A stretch of 51,255 nt of DNA from Streptomyces specialis (GTDB lineage: Bacteria; Actinomycetota; Actinomycetes; Streptomycetales; Streptomycetaceae), in NCBI RefSeq assembly GCF_001493375.1, contig NZ_LN929760.1, positions 1 to 51,255 of the forward strand. The letters are read 5' to 3'. Position numbers and translations under genes: made by a program. How positions within the stretch are numbered: position 1 is the first letter of the stretch; every line of letters starts with the position of its first letter. Shown here one piece after another: positions 1 to 8,181 of this stretch. The notes beneath the pieces were generated by a model. It did not search any database. It worked only from the letters and a program-made list of their open reading frames with translations, and was not told the DNA's origin.

Positions 1-116
1 TGGTGTCTGTCTTGGCGAGTCACTCATGAGGGCGTCTTGTTACGTCAGTGTAGGCAGTCTGGCTCATGGCCTCACTATCCTCTGCGTCGTCGGCGTCATA
101 GTTGTATAAGAGGCAG
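1..116. other. Junk sequence ending in a degraded Nextera adapter
   Basis: The first ~116 bases have lower GC than the rest and encode nothing plausible. Bases ~84-116 read like the Nextera read-1 adapter with errors: a TCGTCGGC-like start, a CGTCA block, then TGTATAAGAG-CAG, close to the transposon mosaic end TGTATAAGAGACAG. Native sequence begins at about 117, in the middle of a coding frame. This is untrimmed library adapter, not biology. Confidence 0.85.
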
Positions 117-409
117 TGGTCCAGTCGGTCAACCAGGCGCGGGTGCTGGGCGAGGCCGCGACGGACCGCAGCAGCGCCAACACGGTCTTCATCGGCGCCA
201 CGTTCCTCGGCGGCTCCTTCGGCGCGGCCGTCGGCCAGGCCGCCTACGACCACGCGGACTGGGCGGGCTTCGTGACGTTCGGCATGGTGATGATCTGCCT
301 GGCGATCCTCCGCTTCGCGGCGGCGGCCCGGCGTCGACCCCGGCGGTCCCGGCGCGCGGCGGACGGCGGGACGGACCGCGCGGCGGTGAACGCGCGGCCG
401 TCGCTCTAG
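117..409 (+). CDS. MFS-type transporter, C-terminal fragment
   Basis: About 97 residues of an integral membrane protein that is open at its 5' side because the adapter scar ends at ~116. The visible part has a Gly/Ala-rich amphipathic stretch (ATFLGGSFGAAVGQ) and a hydrophobic helix ending in LAILRF, then a basic tail rich in Arg, as in the last two helices and cytoplasmic tail of actinobacterial major-facilitator exporters. Family assignment is an inference from this short tail, and substrate cannot be judged. The apparent GTG at 116 lies in the adapter and is not a real start. It is followed after 49 bases by the HD-domain gene on the same strand. Confidence 0.55.
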
Positions 410-458
410 GCTGGGACGCACGCGGACGGACCCGCACCGACCCGGCAGGGAGGGCCCC

Positions 459-1232
459 ATGCCCGGCACATCCGCTCATGACCCCGGTCATGGCTCCGGT
501 CAGGACGGCGAGCTGCTCGACCGTTTCACCGCGCTCGCCGGGCCAGGCTCCCGGGGCGTCGGGGAGGAGTTGCTCGCGCGGTGGGGCGAGCCGCACCGGC
601 GGTACCACACGGTGGCGCACCTGCGAGCGGTGCTCGCGCGGCTCGACGAGCTGGCGGGCTGCGCCGCCGACGAGACGGCGGTCGGGCTGGCGGCCTGGTT
701 CCACGACGCGGTCTACGACCCGTCCGCCCCGGACAACGAGGAGCGGTCCGCCCGCCTCGCCGAACGGCTGCTGCCACCGGGCCCGCGCCGCGACGAGGTG
801 GCGCGGCTGGTCCGGCTGACCACCACGCACGACCCGGCCGACGACGACGCCAACGGCGCGGCCCTGTGCGACGCCGACCTCGCCGTCCTGGCCGCCCCGC
901 CCGCCCGGTACGCGGCCTACGCGGCCGAGATCCGGCAGGAGTACGGCTTCGTGTCCGACGAGGACTTCCGCACCGGACGCGCCGCCGTGCTGCGCCGCCT
1001 CCTGGCCCTGCCCCACCTGTTCCGCACCCCGCACGGCCGCGCGCACTGGGAGGCCACCGCCCGTTTCAACCTGAACGGCGAACTGCTGCTCCTGACCGCC
1101 GGACCGCCCTACGCGCGAGGGTTCCCGGCGCCCGTGAGCGCCCTGGTCCGCAGGGCCAGCATCGCTTCCATGCGGAACTGCGGGTCGGTCAGGCGAGGAC
1201 CGAAGATCTCCTCCAGTTGCCGGATCCGGTAG
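459..1232 (+). CDS. HD-domain-like metal-dependent protein (predicted phosphohydrolase family)
   Basis: Resembles the small actinobacterial HD-superfamily proteins often annotated as predicted metal-dependent phosphohydrolases. Visible metal-ligand motifs are RRYHTVAHL (residues ~47-55), WFHDAVYDP (~82-90, the HD pair) and TTHDPADDD (~122-130). The ATG at 459 follows GGGAGGG. Substrate is unknown. The open frame runs to 1232, so its last ~40 codons are antisense to the end of the convergent PucR-type gene; that tail (from about GFPAPVSALV) does not look like the family and may reflect an indel or a lost stop near 1095. True end is uncertain. Confidence 0.7.
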   Translation: MPGTSAHDPGHGSGQDGELLDRFTALAGPGSRGVGEELLARWGEPHRRYHTVAHLRAVLARLDELAGCAADETAVGLAAWFHDAVYDPSAPDNEERSARLAERLLPPGPRRDEVARLVRLTTTHDPADDDANGAALCDADLAVLAAPPARYAAYAAEIRQEYGFVSDEDFRTGRAAVLRRLLALPHLFRTPHGRAHWEATARFNLNGELLLLTAGPPYARGFPAPVSALVRRASIASMRNCGSVRRGPKISSSCRIR

Positions 1233-2335
1233 CGGGCGGTCTGGGGGTGGATGCGCAGGGTCTCGGCCACCTCGGGCGCGGTGCGGCGCCAGGACATCAG
1301 CAGGGCGTCGAGGGTGTCCGCCAGGCGGGCCGCCTTGCCGGGCGTCAGGTGCCGCAGCGCCTGGAGCGCCCGCTCCGCGAGCAGGTCGCCGACGGGCGCG
1401 CCGCTGAGCAGGTGGATGGCGGCCAGGTGCTCGGCCGCGTCGATCACGCCCCGGGGCCCGCCGCGCGGGGTGCCCGGCAGCAGCCGCAGCGCCAGCCGGG
1501 CGCAGCGCAGCGAGACCATGGCGTCCTCGGGCGCCACGGCGGGCCCGATGGCGGCCGTGCCGGCGCGGACCGCCCGCCGCAGCCGCTCACCCGGGCCGTC
1601 ACCGCCCGGGGCGGGCACCACGAGGCACAGGGTGGTGCCGCGCCACAGGCTCAGGGTCTGTTCGTCCAGGTCGTCCGGGAGGCTCGCGGCGGCCGGGGCG
1701 ACGACGCAGACGACGCGGCGGGGCCAGGGCCAGCGGGCGCGGGTGGCGAGGAGTTCGAGGGACTCCTCGGCGGCCGGTCCCGGCGCGGGGGGAACCGGGT
1801 CCAGCAGCCGCTTGGCCAGCACCAGGCGGGCGCGCGCCACGTCGCTGTCGCTGTCGCCCATCGCCGCCGCGCAGCCGCGGACCGCGTCGTTCGACAGGGC
1901 GCTGATGTGGACGAGCACGGCGTCGTTGAGGGTGAACGTGACATCCGCGGGGAAGCCGCCGGAGCGGGCCACCGACGTGTACCAGCGGGCGGCCACCCGG
2001 GCGCCCGCGCGGTAGGCGGCCTGGAGGCTGTCGGCGCCGCGCCCGTTGCGGTACTCGATCCGGCCCAGGCGCTGGAAGTACGCCGCGTACTCCTCCTGCG
2101 GGCGGTCGGGGTCCTCGACCAGCTCCGCGAACTGCTCCAGCGACCGGCGCCCGGCCAGCTCGACGTCGCGGCCGACCGCCGAGTCCGGCGGCTGCCGGTA
2201 GGCGGGCACCTCGCGCCGGACCGAGGCGGTCAGCTCGGCGTTGATCTCGGCGAGCCGCGGGCGCAGCCGCCCGACCAGGGCGGGCGGCAGGTCCCGCCAC
2301 GGGGCACGCGAGAACATCGCGTCGGTCGTCGGCAT
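1109..2335 (-). CDS. PucR/CdaR-family transcriptional regulator
   Basis: A 408-residue regulator with the usual layout of actinobacterial PucR-type proteins: an N-terminal helical sensor region (residues ~1-170), a degenerate central GGDEF-like region and a C-terminal PucR helix-turn-helix at ~350-395, recognisable from EVAETLRIHPQTARYRIRQL. Such proteins usually activate neighbouring metabolic genes; the ligand cannot be read here. The ATG at 2335 is preceded by GGAGGGAGAGGG, a strong ribosome site, so the longer frame upstream is not needed. It is divergent from the first AraC-type gene, and the 246-bp gap between them should hold both promoters. Confidence 0.85.
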   Translation of the reverse strand: MPTTDAMFSRAPWRDLPPALVGRLRPRLAEINAELTASVRREVPAYRQPPDSAVGRDVELAGRRSLEQFAELVEDPDRPQEEYAAYFQRLGRIEYRNGRGADSLQAAYRAGARVAARWYTSVARSGGFPADVTFTLNDAVLVHISALSNDAVRGCAAAMGDSDSDVARARLVLAKRLLDPVPPAPGPAAEESLELLATRARWPWPRRVVCVVAPAAASLPDDLDEQTLSLWRGTTLCLVVPAPGGDGPGERLRRAVRAGTAAIGPAVAPEDAMVSLRCARLALRLLPGTPRGGPRGVIDAAEHLAAIHLLSGAPVGDLLAERALQALRHLTPGKAARLADTLDALLMSWRRTAPEVAETLRIHPQTARYRIRQLEEIFGPRLTDPQFRMEAMLALRTRALTGAGNPRA

Positions 2336-2581
2336 CGTCGCCCTCTCCCTCCGGCTGCTCGGGGTGGGGCCACGGTAAGCGCTGACCAGGCACCTGGGAA
2401 GGGCCGGGGCGCGCTCCACCGCGATCGCCCGGTTCGTGGACGACTCGTGATGATCACTTGTCCGTCGTGCGCCCATCGGCGCGAACGGCTACGCTCGGAG
2501 CGATCCCACCCCGTAGCGCGTCGCACGAGACGTTTATCAGGAGTTGACCGGGTGTGTACCCGGAGGGAGTTGGCTGAGGGC

Positions 2582-3556
2582 ATGGCCGAACGCACCTTCC
2601 GCAGTGACGATCTGCCCCGCGATGCCCGTTTCGACTACTGCCACGGCCGTTACAAGGGTCTCTTCGAGCTGACCAGTGAGGACCCCGACCAGTTCCTCGC
2701 CTGTGAACGCTTCCTGGCCCTGGGCGCCGTGCAGTTGAGCACCAAGACCTACTCCCCGATGGACCTCGCCCGGGTGCCCGGCTCCGAACCGGCGTTCGGC
2801 CCCGACACCTACGAACTGGCCTTCCCGCTCCAGGGACTGGTGCACACCGCCTTCGGCCACGGCGACTTCTCCTCGCGCCCCGGCGGGTTGTACGTGCACG
2901 ACGTCTCCCGTGTGCGGGCGGTGTCGTTCCGCACGGCGGACGAGACGCGGCCGTACCAGGAGGTCGGGCTGAGCGTCCCGAAGTCGCTGCTGACGCTGCC
3001 GGCCGGACAGGTGGACCGGCTGCTGGGCCAACGGCTGCCCGTCGAGGGCGGCTTCGGCGCGATGCTCACCATGTTCATGCGACAACTGGCCACCGACAGC
3101 GCCTCGTTCAGACCGGACGACGGTCCCAGGCTCGGCACGGTCGTGGTCGATCTGGTGGCCGCGCTCTTCGGGAACCTGCTGGCGGCCGAGTCCGGGCTGC
3201 CGCCCGAGACCAGATCGCGGGCGCTGGCCCTGCGCATCCAGACTTTTGTGCGACGGCACCTGGGCCGCCCGGACCTGACGCCCCAGGCCATCGCGGAGGC
3301 GCATCACATCTCGGTGAGCTACCTGCACAAGCTGTTCCGGGCCGAGGGCACCACGGTCTCGGCGTTCATCCGCCGCGAGCGCCTGGAACGGGCGCGCCGC
3401 GCGCTGTCCGACGCGGCGTTGTGCGGGATGCCCATCCACGCCATCGCCGCGCGCTGGGGGTTCGCCAACTCGGCTGACTTCAGCCGCGCGTTCAGGGCCG
3501 CGTACGGGGTCCCGCCGCGCGACTACCGACGTCGCGCGCTGGAGTGCGATGGGTGA
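2582..3556 (+). CDS. AraC-family transcriptional regulator, copy 1
   Basis: A 324-residue AraC/XylS-type regulator. Residues ~1-190 form an AraC-binding-like domain (FRSDDLPRDARFDYCHGR at the start), and the last ~100 residues hold two helix-turn-helix motifs ending in the family signature ADFSRAFRAAYGVPPRDYRR. The ATG at 2582 has GGAGG 15 bases upstream, which is long, so the start is not certain. It is closely related to the next gene along its whole length (shared IRRxRLExxRRALSDA and GxPIHAIAARWGF blocks), so the two arose by tandem duplication. Effector and targets are unknown. Confidence 0.88.
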   Translation: MAERTFRSDDLPRDARFDYCHGRYKGLFELTSEDPDQFLACERFLALGAVQLSTKTYSPMDLARVPGSEPAFGPDTYELAFPLQGLVHTAFGHGDFSSRPGGLYVHDVSRVRAVSFRTADETRPYQEVGLSVPKSLLTLPAGQVDRLLGQRLPVEGGFGAMLTMFMRQLATDSASFRPDDGPRLGTVVVDLVAALFGNLLAAESGLPPETRSRALALRIQTFVRRHLGRPDLTPQAIAEAHHISVSYLHKLFRAEGTTVSAFIRRERLERARRALSDAALCGMPIHAIAARWGFANSADFSRAFRAAYGVPPRDYRRRALECDG

Positions 3557-3961
3557 GAACACCCCGGTGGCGGGCCGCCCGGTACCGGGTCGCATGTACG
3601 GCCGACGCATCGCCCCCGTTGTCCGCGACGCGTCGGCCCGTCCATGCGCATCGCCCGGCCCACGAGGAGAGGCCGGCCCCGGGAACTCCGTACGGGGCCG
3701 AAGTGCTGCCAACACGCCACTCTCTCGCCGGGTTTCACGCTGCTCCGCGGTGGTCGCGGCGGAGCTGGTGCCACCTCCCGGCGGCACGTCCCCAGCATGG
3801 CCGGGCGGCGCGGCGGAGTCATTGGCAGCGCGTCGACTGTTTCTTGACCAGGAGTGCACTGGCGGCGCGGCCGGAAGCCCCGCACACCGCCGGGGTGTTG
3901 CCTTCGTGTGCGGCCGGCCCGTGCCGGGCGCGCGTCCAGCCGAGAGGGGTGCGCACCAGAG
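3557..3961 (+). promoter_or_regulatory. 405-bp upstream region of araC copy 2, with a diverged repeat
   Basis: No convincing gene. Parts of it resemble the gap upstream of the GNAT gene (4952-5354): a block with ATCGCCCCCGT followed by CGACGCGTCGGCC near 3609-3634, and a TTTCTTG ... GGAGTGCAC element at ~3840-3860. In both places that element ends about 100 bases before the start codon, so it is a candidate promoter or operator that was copied together with the araC gene. Confidence 0.5.
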
Positions 3962-4951
3962 ATGATCGAGACCGCGTTCCGCAGCGACGAGCTACCTCGT
4001 GAGGAGCGCTTCGAGCGCTTCCGGGGCATGGTGCGGGAGTTCTACGACGCGCGAAGCGAACACGCCGACGACTACTGGGCGCACGAGCGGTATCTCCAGT
4101 TGGGCTCCGTGCAGGTGGCCCACAAACGGTTCCTGCCGATGGAGGTGCACCGGGCGCCGACCACGCCGTTCGCCAGCGGCTCGGACATCTACCAGATCTC
4201 CCTCGTCCAGAACGGCATCGTCCGCACCGAGTGGACCGAGCGGAACAGCGTCTCCGCGCTGGCCCCGGCCGGCGGCCTGTACGTGCACGACCCGGCGCGC
4301 GTCGAGAAGTCCGCGTTCCACGCGCCGGGCGGCTCGGGCCCGTACCAGTCGTTGTGCGTCGTGCTGCCCAAGTCGGCGCTGGCGCTGCCACCCGCGCGGG
4401 TCGAGCGCCTCTTCGGGCAACGCGTCGCCGTGGACGAGGGATTCGGCGCGCTGCTGGAACGGTTCCTGACCGGGCTGACGGCGGACACCGCGTCGTTCGG
4501 GCCGGCCGACGGGCCCCGGCTGGGCACCGTGACGGTGGATCTGGTGGCCGCCCTGTTCGGGAACCTGCTGGCCGCCGAGGCGGCGGTGACGCCGGAGAGC
4601 CGGGCCAGGACGCTGATCCTGCGCGCCCGGGCCTTCATCCAGGAGCACCTGGCCGATCCCGCCCTCTCGCCCCGGACCGTCGCGGACGCACACCACATCT
4701 CGGTGAGCTATCTGCACAAGCTGTTCCAGCCGGAGGGCACCACGGTCGCGGCGCTGATCCGGCGCCAGCGGCTGGAGCACATCCGCCGCGCGCTGTCGGA
4801 CGCCACGCTGCGCGGCACGCCCATCCACGCCATCGCCGCCCGCTGGGGCTTCCCCAACGCGGCCGACTTCAGCCGCGCGTTCCGCTCGGCGTACGGGATG
4901 ACGCCCCGGGACTTCCGGCAGCAGGCGCTGGGCGACGCGCGGCGCCGCTGA
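3962..4951 (+). CDS. AraC-family transcriptional regulator, copy 2
   Basis: A 329-residue paralogue of the preceding gene with the same plan: an N-terminal AraC-binding-like domain and a C-terminal pair of helix-turn-helix motifs (ISVSYLHKLFQPEGTTV, then ADFSRAFRSAYGMTPRDFR). The ATG at 3962 follows GAGAGGGG. Divergence between the copies is greater in the first half, which suggests that they now sense different signals while keeping similar DNA-contacting helices. That is inference. The gene downstream on the same strand is a GNAT acetyltransferase with a similar upstream region. Confidence 0.88.
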   Translation: MIETAFRSDELPREERFERFRGMVREFYDARSEHADDYWAHERYLQLGSVQVAHKRFLPMEVHRAPTTPFASGSDIYQISLVQNGIVRTEWTERNSVSALAPAGGLYVHDPARVEKSAFHAPGGSGPYQSLCVVLPKSALALPPARVERLFGQRVAVDEGFGALLERFLTGLTADTASFGPADGPRLGTVTVDLVAALFGNLLAAEAAVTPESRARTLILRARAFIQEHLADPALSPRTVADAHHISVSYLHKLFQPEGTTVAALIRRQRLEHIRRALSDATLRGTPIHAIAARWGFPNAADFSRAFRSAYGMTPRDFRQQALGDARRR

Positions 4952-5354
4952 GCGCGGGCGGGAAGCCGTCGGGACAGGCGGAGAGAGCGGAAGCGGCCGT
5001 GTCCGCCGCTTCCGCTCCCTTCCCCCTACAGGGCCGGCGCGTCGCCCCCGTGCGTTCGACGCGCCGGCCAGTCGGCCGAGCCGCGGCCGCCGGGGATGGT
5101 CAGTCCCCGGTGGCCCGGGACGGTGGGCCCGGACGGCGCCTCGGCGCCGCTTCGCCCGTCCGTCCTGTGGTCGGCGGCTCATCTCCGATCATGCCGCGAC
5201 GGCGGGGCCGCGTCGTTAGCTGAGGGGCGACACTTTCTTGTGCGGGAGTGCACCGCCGTGTGCGGGAGCGCACCCGCGAAGGAACGGCGGGCCGCGCGGG
5301 GGGACGGGAAAACGCGCTCGCACCCCGTCGTGTCGCCGTGCGAAGCTCGCCCCC
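4952..5354 (+). promoter_or_regulatory. 403-bp upstream region of the GNAT gene, related to the araC copy 2 upstream region
   Basis: No gene seen. It carries a GTCGCCCCCGT block followed by GACGCGCCGGCC at ~5039-5070 and a TTTCTTG ... GGAGTGCAC element at ~5233-5252, both matching blocks at 3557-3961. The likeliest reading is a promoter copied during the tandem araC duplication and now serving the acetyltransferase gene. Confidence 0.45.
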
Positions 5355-6014
5355 ATGCGGATCACCATCGAGACCGGCACCCCGGACGAGGCCCTGGAGT
5401 CGTCTCCGGACGGTGACTGGGAGAGGGTCGCCGCGCTGCACGCGGCAAGCTGGCGGACGGCGTACGCGGGCATCCTGCCGGACAGCTTCCTGGCCGGGCC
5501 GCTGGAGGCCGAGCGGCGGGCGGAATGGCACCGGCGGCTGACCCGGCCGCCCGCCGGATCGGCCCTGATCCTGGCGACCGGCGAGCAGGTGGCCGACGGG
5601 CTGTACGGCTTCGCGTACCTGATGCCGGGCGAGGGCGGCCGGATACTGCTGGACAACCTGCACGTCCGGCCCGGCCACCTCGGCTCGGGGATCGGCGGCG
5701 TGCTGCTGCGGGAGGCGCTGTCCTGGGCGGCCCGGGCGCATCCGGGCCGGGACGTCTACCTGGAGGTGCTGCGGGACAACACCCGCGCCATCGCCTTCTA
5801 CGAGCGGCAGGGCGGGGTCCGCACCGGCGAGGACGTGGCCCGTTTCGGCGCGGGGATCGAGGTCCCGCAGTACCTCTACACCTGGCCCTGGCCCCGGCCC
5901 TCCAAGCCCGCGCCCGCGTCGGCCGGGGATGCCGCGGAGCCGGAGTCGGAGCCGGGGCCGGGGTCGAGGAGGGACGGCAGCTCGTCCATCCAGGCCAGCA
6001 CCGCCCGCTCGTAA
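5355..6014 (+). CDS. GNAT-family N-acetyltransferase
   Basis: A 219-residue GCN5-related acetyltransferase. The acetyl-CoA binding motif A is visible as LHVRPGHLGSGIG (residues ~107-119), followed by a helix; motif B is RAIAFYERQGGVRTG (~152-166). Proteins with an N-terminal ALHAASWRTAYAGILP stretch are common in Streptomyces and their substrates are mostly unknown. Start ATG at 5355. The last ~45 codons are low-complexity (Pro/Glu/Ser-rich) and antisense to the 3' end of the convergent PadR gene, so the exact C-terminus is doubtful. Confidence 0.85.
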   Translation: MRITIETGTPDEALESSPDGDWERVAALHAASWRTAYAGILPDSFLAGPLEAERRAEWHRRLTRPPAGSALILATGEQVADGLYGFAYLMPGEGGRILLDNLHVRPGHLGSGIGGVLLREALSWAARAHPGRDVYLEVLRDNTRAIAFYERQGGVRTGEDVARFGAGIEVPQYLYTWPWPRPSKPAPASAGDAAEPESEPGPGSRRDGSSSIQASTARS

Positions 6015-6505
6015 CGGATGCCGAAGGCGAGAGTGGCCCGCAGATGACGGTCCAGCCCGCCGGCCTCCACCTTCGACAGGTAGTCGGCGAGCCGCCGTTC
6101 GTGCGCGACGCGATGCCCCGCGACGAACTCCCGTATCCGGCCCGGCCGCAGGGCCGCGCCGAAGGATACGGTCAGCAGCAGCGGGTAGCGGATCTGCTCG
6201 GGTTCCGGGGCACGGTCGAGCCAGCGCGTGAACGCGGCGCGGCCCGCGTCGGTGATCGTGTACGGCCGGCGGGCCCTGCGCCCGGCCGGTCCGGCGGTGA
6301 CCAGCCCCCGACCGGCGAGGGCGGACAGCTCGCGGTAGACCTGACTGCGGGTCAGCGACCAGAAGTCCCCGATGGACTGCTGGGCGATGCCGACGAGTTC
6401 GTAGCCGCTGGCTTCCCCGGCCTGGAGGAAGCCGAGCAACGAGGCGGCGGTCGCGTTGAGTTCCGGCTCGGGGACCGGGCCTGGCACCGGCGCGGGATCT
6501 GGCAT
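5876..6505 (-). CDS. PadR-family transcriptional regulator
   Basis: A 209-residue PadR/AphA-type regulator: a winged helix at residues ~18-95 (TAASLLGFLQAGEASGYEL, LTRSQVYRELSALAGRGLV) and a C-terminal helical dimerisation region (VAGHRVAHERRLADYLSKVE). The ATG at 6505 has AAGGA eight bases upstream and is preferred over the ATG at 6568. It is divergent from the carotenoid oxygenase gene, with a 13-bp inverted repeat between them, so it probably represses itself and that gene. Its 3' end overlaps the GNAT gene by about 139 bases; both tails are low-complexity. Confidence 0.85.
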   Translation of the reverse strand: MPDPAPVPGPVPEPELNATAASLLGFLQAGEASGYELVGIAQQSIGDFWSLTRSQVYRELSALAGRGLVTAGPAGRRARRPYTITDAGRAAFTRWLDRAPEPEQIRYPLLLTVSFGAALRPGRIREFVAGHRVAHERRLADYLSKVEAGGLDRHLRATLAFGIRYERAVLAWMDELPSLLDPGPGSDSGSAASPADAGAGLEGRGQGQV

Positions 6506-6522
6506 GGAGAGTCCTTGACGTT

Positions 6523-6572
6523 CCACAGTGGACGGTGTTTCGCTGGCGGAGAAGCCTTGACCGTCCACTGTG
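6523..6572. promoter_or_regulatory. Inverted-repeat operator between padR and the carotenoid oxygenase gene
   Basis: CACAGTGGACGGT (6524-6536) and its exact reverse complement ACCGTCCACTGTG (6560-6572) are separated by 23 bases. Each half also follows a CTTGAC, so the two halves are partly direct repeats too. The site lies between divergent start codons (6505 and 6587) and overlaps any promoter there. It is a strong candidate binding site for the adjacent PadR protein. Confidence 0.65.
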
Positions 6573-6586
6573 TCATGTGAGGTCTC

Positions 6587-8023
6587 ATGCCGAAGTCAGA
6601 GGGGCTCACCTCCGGGTTACCCGGCCCGGCCGGCGAGACGGCCGCCGAAAGCCTGCCCGTGACGGGCGATCTGCCGCGGTGGCTGCACGGCAGCCTGCTC
6701 CGCAACGGACCGGCCGGATTCGCGACCGGCGAGGGCGCGTTACGGCACTGGTTCGACGGGCCGGCGATCCGGCACCGCTTCACCATCGGCGAGGACACGG
6801 TGGCCTATGCCCAACGCCCCCTGCCCGCGCCCTCGGCGCACGCGGTCCGCGACGAACACCGCATCGGTTTCCCCGAGTTCGCCACCGACCCGTGCCGCTC
6901 ACTCTTCGCCCGCCTCCTCACCGTCTTCTGCGGCGACGGCCCGGCCGCCGGCAGCGGCGGCGTCACCGTCACCTGCTTCGGGGAGCGTTACGTCCCGCTG
7001 GGCGAGACACCACTGCCCGTGGAGTTCGCGCCCGGGACGCTGCGGACGGCCGGCGTGGTGGCGTACGAGGACCAGCTCGCCGGCCAGGTCACCACCGCCC
7101 ACCCTCATCTCGCCCCCGGCACCGGCGACTTGATCAACCACGTGACGCAGTTCGCGCGCCGCAGCGCCTACCGGCTCTACCGGCGGCGGCCGGGCGGCGC
7201 CGAACGGGAGCTGATCGGCGGCCACCGGGTGGCCAGGCCCGGGTACACGCACAGCTTCGGCATCACGGACCGGTACGCGGTGCTGGCCGAATTCCCGCTG
7301 GTGGTCAACCCGTTCGCGCCGCTGCTCAGCGGCCGGCCGTTCATCGAGAACTTCCGCTGGGAACCGGCGCGCGGCACCCGTTTCATCGTCTTCGACCTGC
7401 GCGAGGGCGGGGTGCGCGGCGTGTACGAGACGGCCGCGTACTTCTCGTTCCACCACATCAACGCCTGGGAGGACCGCGCCGGCGAGCTGATCCTCGACCT
7501 GTGCGCGTACGACGACCCGGCGATCGTCCGGGTGATGTCCCTCGACCGCCTCCGGCCCGGCCACCGCCTGCCCGGCGCGGTCCCCACCCGGTTCCGGATC
7601 GGCCTGGCCGACGGCCGGGTGACGGCGGAGCGCCTGACCGACGAAACCCTCGAACTGCCGCGCGTCCACTACGTCCGCCACAACGGCCGTCCCTACCGCT
7701 TCGTCTACGGCATCGGCGCCGCCCGCACCGGCACCGGCTTCGCCGACCGGCTCGTGAAGCTGGACGTGACGACGGGCGCCACGCGCGAGTGGCGCGAGGA
7801 CGGCTGCCACCCCGGCGAGCCGGTCTTCGTCCCCGCCCCGCGCGGGGCGGCCGAGGACGCGGGCGTCGTGCTGTCGGTGGTCCTCGACACGACCGACCCG
7901 GCGGCCCCCGGCTCCTTCCTGCTGGCGCTGGACGCCGGGACGTTCACCGAACGGGCCCGCGCCCGGGCGCCCCGCACGATCCCGTCCGCCGGCCACGGCC
8001 TGTTCACCACCACGCGCGGCTGA
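6587..8023 (+). CDS. Carotenoid cleavage oxygenase (RPE65/CCD family)
   Basis: A 478-residue non-haem iron oxygenase that would cleave a conjugated double bond of a carotenoid or related polyene using O2. The four iron-ligand histidines of the family are visible: His172 (TTAHPH), His222 (GYTHSFGIT), one of His289/290 (FSFHHINAWED) and His470 near the C-terminus (AGHGLF). N-terminal GSLLRNGP is also typical. No signal peptide is seen, so it should be cytosolic or membrane-associated. No carotenoid synthesis genes are in the window, so the substrate is unknown. Regulation by the divergent PadR gene is likely. Confidence 0.9.
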   Translation: MPKSEGLTSGLPGPAGETAAESLPVTGDLPRWLHGSLLRNGPAGFATGEGALRHWFDGPAIRHRFTIGEDTVAYAQRPLPAPSAHAVRDEHRIGFPEFATDPCRSLFARLLTVFCGDGPAAGSGGVTVTCFGERYVPLGETPLPVEFAPGTLRTAGVVAYEDQLAGQVTTAHPHLAPGTGDLINHVTQFARRSAYRLYRRRPGGAERELIGGHRVARPGYTHSFGITDRYAVLAEFPLVVNPFAPLLSGRPFIENFRWEPARGTRFIVFDLREGGVRGVYETAAYFSFHHINAWEDRAGELILDLCAYDDPAIVRVMSLDRLRPGHRLPGAVPTRFRIGLADGRVTAERLTDETLELPRVHYVRHNGRPYRFVYGIGAARTGTGFADRLVKLDVTTGATREWREDGCHPGEPVFVPAPRGAAEDAGVVLSVVLDTTDPAAPGSFLLALDAGTFTERARARAPRTIPSAGHGLFTTTRG

Positions 8024-8096
8024 CCAACCGTCCCGGAACGGTGGTACGCGCCACCGGCTCGCGGTCAGGTGTTCCGGCCCCGAACGCGTCTTCTGT

Positions 8097-8117
8097 GGCG
8101 TGAACGAATTTCACGCC
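8097..8117. promoter_or_regulatory. Perfect 8-bp inverted repeat upstream of the tetR-type gene
   Basis: GGCGTGAA (8097-8104), a 5-base spacer, then TTCACGCC (8110-8117). It lies 64 bases before the TetR-type start codon and is a plausible autoregulatory operator. Confidence 0.45.
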
Positions 8118-8181
8118 CCATGAGCCCGAGCAGCGGACACAGACCACGGATCGTCGCCCCACCGGAACGGGAGACCCTTTG

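Noticed and set aside
581..3556. A 991-codon open frame on the plus strand
   Set aside because: Only its end (from 2582) is a gene, the first AraC regulator. The rest is antisense to the PucR gene or in a shadow frame, with Arg/Gly/Pro-rich composition typical of wrong frames in GC-rich DNA.
3962..4951. AraC copies as biosynthetic cluster activators
   Set aside because: No biosynthetic cluster genes surround them, so no such role can be supported.
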